Notes under the pieces: model-generated
What the model was told of the DNA's origin: nothing
Database searches by the model: none
What the model saw: the letters and a program-made list of their open reading frames with translations, nothing else
Shown: piece by piece, positions 62,912-64,000 of the stretch
How the letters are laid out: the number at the start of each line of letters is the position of its first letter
Position numbering within the stretch: position 1 is the stretch's first letter
Made by a program: the position numbers and the translations under genes
Source of the DNA: Petasospora fabianii
Lineage: Eukaryota; Ascomycota; Saccharomycetes; Phaffomycetales; Wickerhamomycetaceae
DNA: 64,000 nt
Direction: 5' to 3'
Assembly: GCA_022641835.1 (NCBI GenBank)
Contig: CP048718.1
Coordinates: 744,001-808,000 of the forward strand

Positions 62912-63386
62912 TGTATCCTATTAGTGTATCTCTAACAACCAAATAATCAATATTCCTATTTTTAGTTAACAGGCAGTGCCTATTGTCAGTGTGTACTTCT
63001 TATTGCAGTAGTGTCTCAACACAGCCGACAGTTTCCACCCCAACCCGTAGTAGCCGCAAGGACCCATCAGGACACCCCATAACTGACTTAATGACATAAT
63101 GTCTTCCTCTATATTCACCTATATGACGGTTCAGACGGAATATCTTTTGCTTATTCCTCAGATTCAATCAATGAGTGGTGGCTGGTTCTTCTTCTGCCCC
63201 GCGTTACCAAATTTGGCACATCTGCCCGCCATTTTGTCTTGGACGCGTGAACCTGCAGCTGCGCCCCGATGATCTTATTCCCCTGACTGATCTGGGGATA
63301 AATAAAAGAAACTGATCTCCTATATATAATCTTCCTCATCTGTTGCTTATACCCTAAGCTACACTTATTAAAGCTTACCCAACACT
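62912..63386. other. Promoter of the right-edge gene
   Basis: No gene. TATATATAA (63321-63329) lies about 60 bp before the ATG at 63387. Confidence 0.5.
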
Positions 63387-64000
63387 ATGGTCTCCGTCTT
63401 TAGAGGATTCGTCGTCGTCGTGCCCCTTCTGTGCTCCATCGCAGCTATTGTTCTATCGGCATTGGCCATTGCAGGCCAAACAAAGGCAGCTCAACCAGTT
63501 AAGGACATCTATATGCTTCAGATTAACCTCACAGAGGCCACTTCTACTTTCTCCTCACTCACTTCTGGTTCTGTGAACCTCGAATCTTATGGTATCGGTG
63601 AGATCTATTCATTCGGTATGTGGGGTTATTGTAAAGGTGATTCCCAGGATGGCAAGTATAATGTTACATACTGTTCTAAGCCAAAGTCCATGTATGTCTT
63701 TGACCCAGTGAGTCTCTTCGAGGATGAACTCAACGTTTCCGTCACTCTTCCAGATAAAGTCAAAGATTACATCACCGTTTCTAAAGTTGTTTCCAAGTTG
63801 ATCTTCATCACTGGTCTCATTGGTGCCTGCTCTGCTGTCTTAACTGGTGTATTCACCATTGTTTCATTCAAGTCCCATATGGTCTCCTGTATCGCCATGT
63901 TCTTTGGAATCATCTCCTTTGTGGCACTAGCTCTCTGTGCTGCGGCTTCCACTGCCATGTTCTCCATCTTTGAGAAATACTTCAATGATGAGGCCTCGAC
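63387..64000 (+). CDS. PUN1: SUR7/PalI family membrane protein, Pun1-like (cut by window end)
   Basis: An open frame of at least 204 codons running off the window with no stop. It reads MVSVFRGFVVVVPLLCSIAA with a first membrane helix, AGQTKAAQPVKDIYMLQINL, a loop with FGMWGYCKG and NVTYCSKPKS (the W-x-YC...C motif of SUR7-type proteins), LPDKVKDYITVSKVV, then two further helices (FITGLIGACSAVLTGVFTIV and FFGIISFVALALCAAAS). The pattern fits S. cerevisiae Pun1 (AGSTKNYSPINKIYCAELDL, IGLWSYC), a plasma membrane/eisosome-type protein. PUN1 and TUS1 are also near each other on S. cerevisiae chromosome XII. Confidence 0.75.
   Translation, partial: MVSVFRGFVVVVPLLCSIAAIVLSALAIAGQTKAAQPVKDIYMLQINLTEATSTFSSLTSGSVNLESYGIGEIYSFGMWGYCKGDSQDGKYNVTYCSKPKSMYVFDPVSLFEDELNVSVTLPDKVKDYITVSKVVSKLIFITGLIGACSAVLTGVFTIVSFKSHMVSCIAMFFGIISFVALALCAAASTAMFSIFEKYFNDEAS

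Overview
The window is nuclear DNA from a budding yeast (Saccharomycotina). It carries 37 protein-coding genes at high density. Five genes are spliced, with GTATGT-like donors and TACTAAC-like branch points, and most highly expressed genes have TATA boxes. CTG codons fall in hydrophobic membrane segments (for example near 61801 and 62764 in the permease), so CTG reads as leucine and the CUG-Ser Candida clade is excluded. Paralogues that Saccharomyces cerevisiae holds as whole-genome-duplication pairs (IMD, RPS1, ORC1/SIR3) occur once here and in an ancestral-looking order, so this is a lineage that did not undergo the duplication. A Phaffomycetaceae yeast such as Cyberlindnera would fit the moderate GC content and the gene set; that genus guess is inference only. 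I see no tRNA, rRNA, CRISPR array, transposon or virus-like element.

Layout. 0.9-6 kb: an aliphatic nitrilase, convergent with a Zn2Cys6 transcription factor, then mitoribosomal RSM24. 6-16 kb: HEM4, the TRAPPII subunit TRS130, and a divergent 1750-residue acidic protein that is ESC1 by position. 16-26 kb: a mitochondrial carrier, SHR3 (one intron), RPS3, a small Ccw12-like wall protein, CAR2, MAM33 and PRE5 (three introns, the first directly after the ATG). 26-31 kb: VPS55 (two introns), a YjbQ-family gene with a possible signal peptide, DAL3, GAPDH and MDE1. 32-39 kb: a B-type cyclin, a short-chain dehydrogenase, RPP1A (one intron) convergent with RPL13, and enolase. 39-64 kb: an unrecognised small gene, DIF1, ECM30/HID1, SMA2, an unnamed four-helix membrane protein, ORC1, TEM1 (one intron), RPS1, IMP dehydrogenase (one intron), a TUS1-type Rho GEF, a peroxisomal D-amino-acid oxidase (one intron), a Dal5-type permease, and a PUN1-like gene cut by the window end.

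The strongest observations are these. (1) The 40-64 kb block interleaves two sister regions of S. cerevisiae chromosomes XII and XIII. (2) Three Ume6-type GGCGGCTA sites lie in the 390-bp promoter between ORC1 and an extra membrane gene next to SMA2. (3) TEM1 has serine in place of the catalytic glutamine (Ras Gln61). (4) ORC1 carries AT-hook motifs. (5) A long shared promoter element built on CTCGTTYGAT next to TTCGCGAA occurs upstream of unrelated genes.

Functionally, several genes concern nitrogen and one-carbon scavenging (nitrilase, CAR2, DAL3, D-amino-acid oxidase, Dal5-type permease, MDE1). A second group is growth machinery: ribosomal proteins, GAPDH, enolase and IMP dehydrogenase. 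A third is cell-cycle and wall control: ORC1, TEM1, cyclin B, DIF1, TUS1, PUN1 and SMA2. They are scattered housekeeping genes, not one operon-like system.
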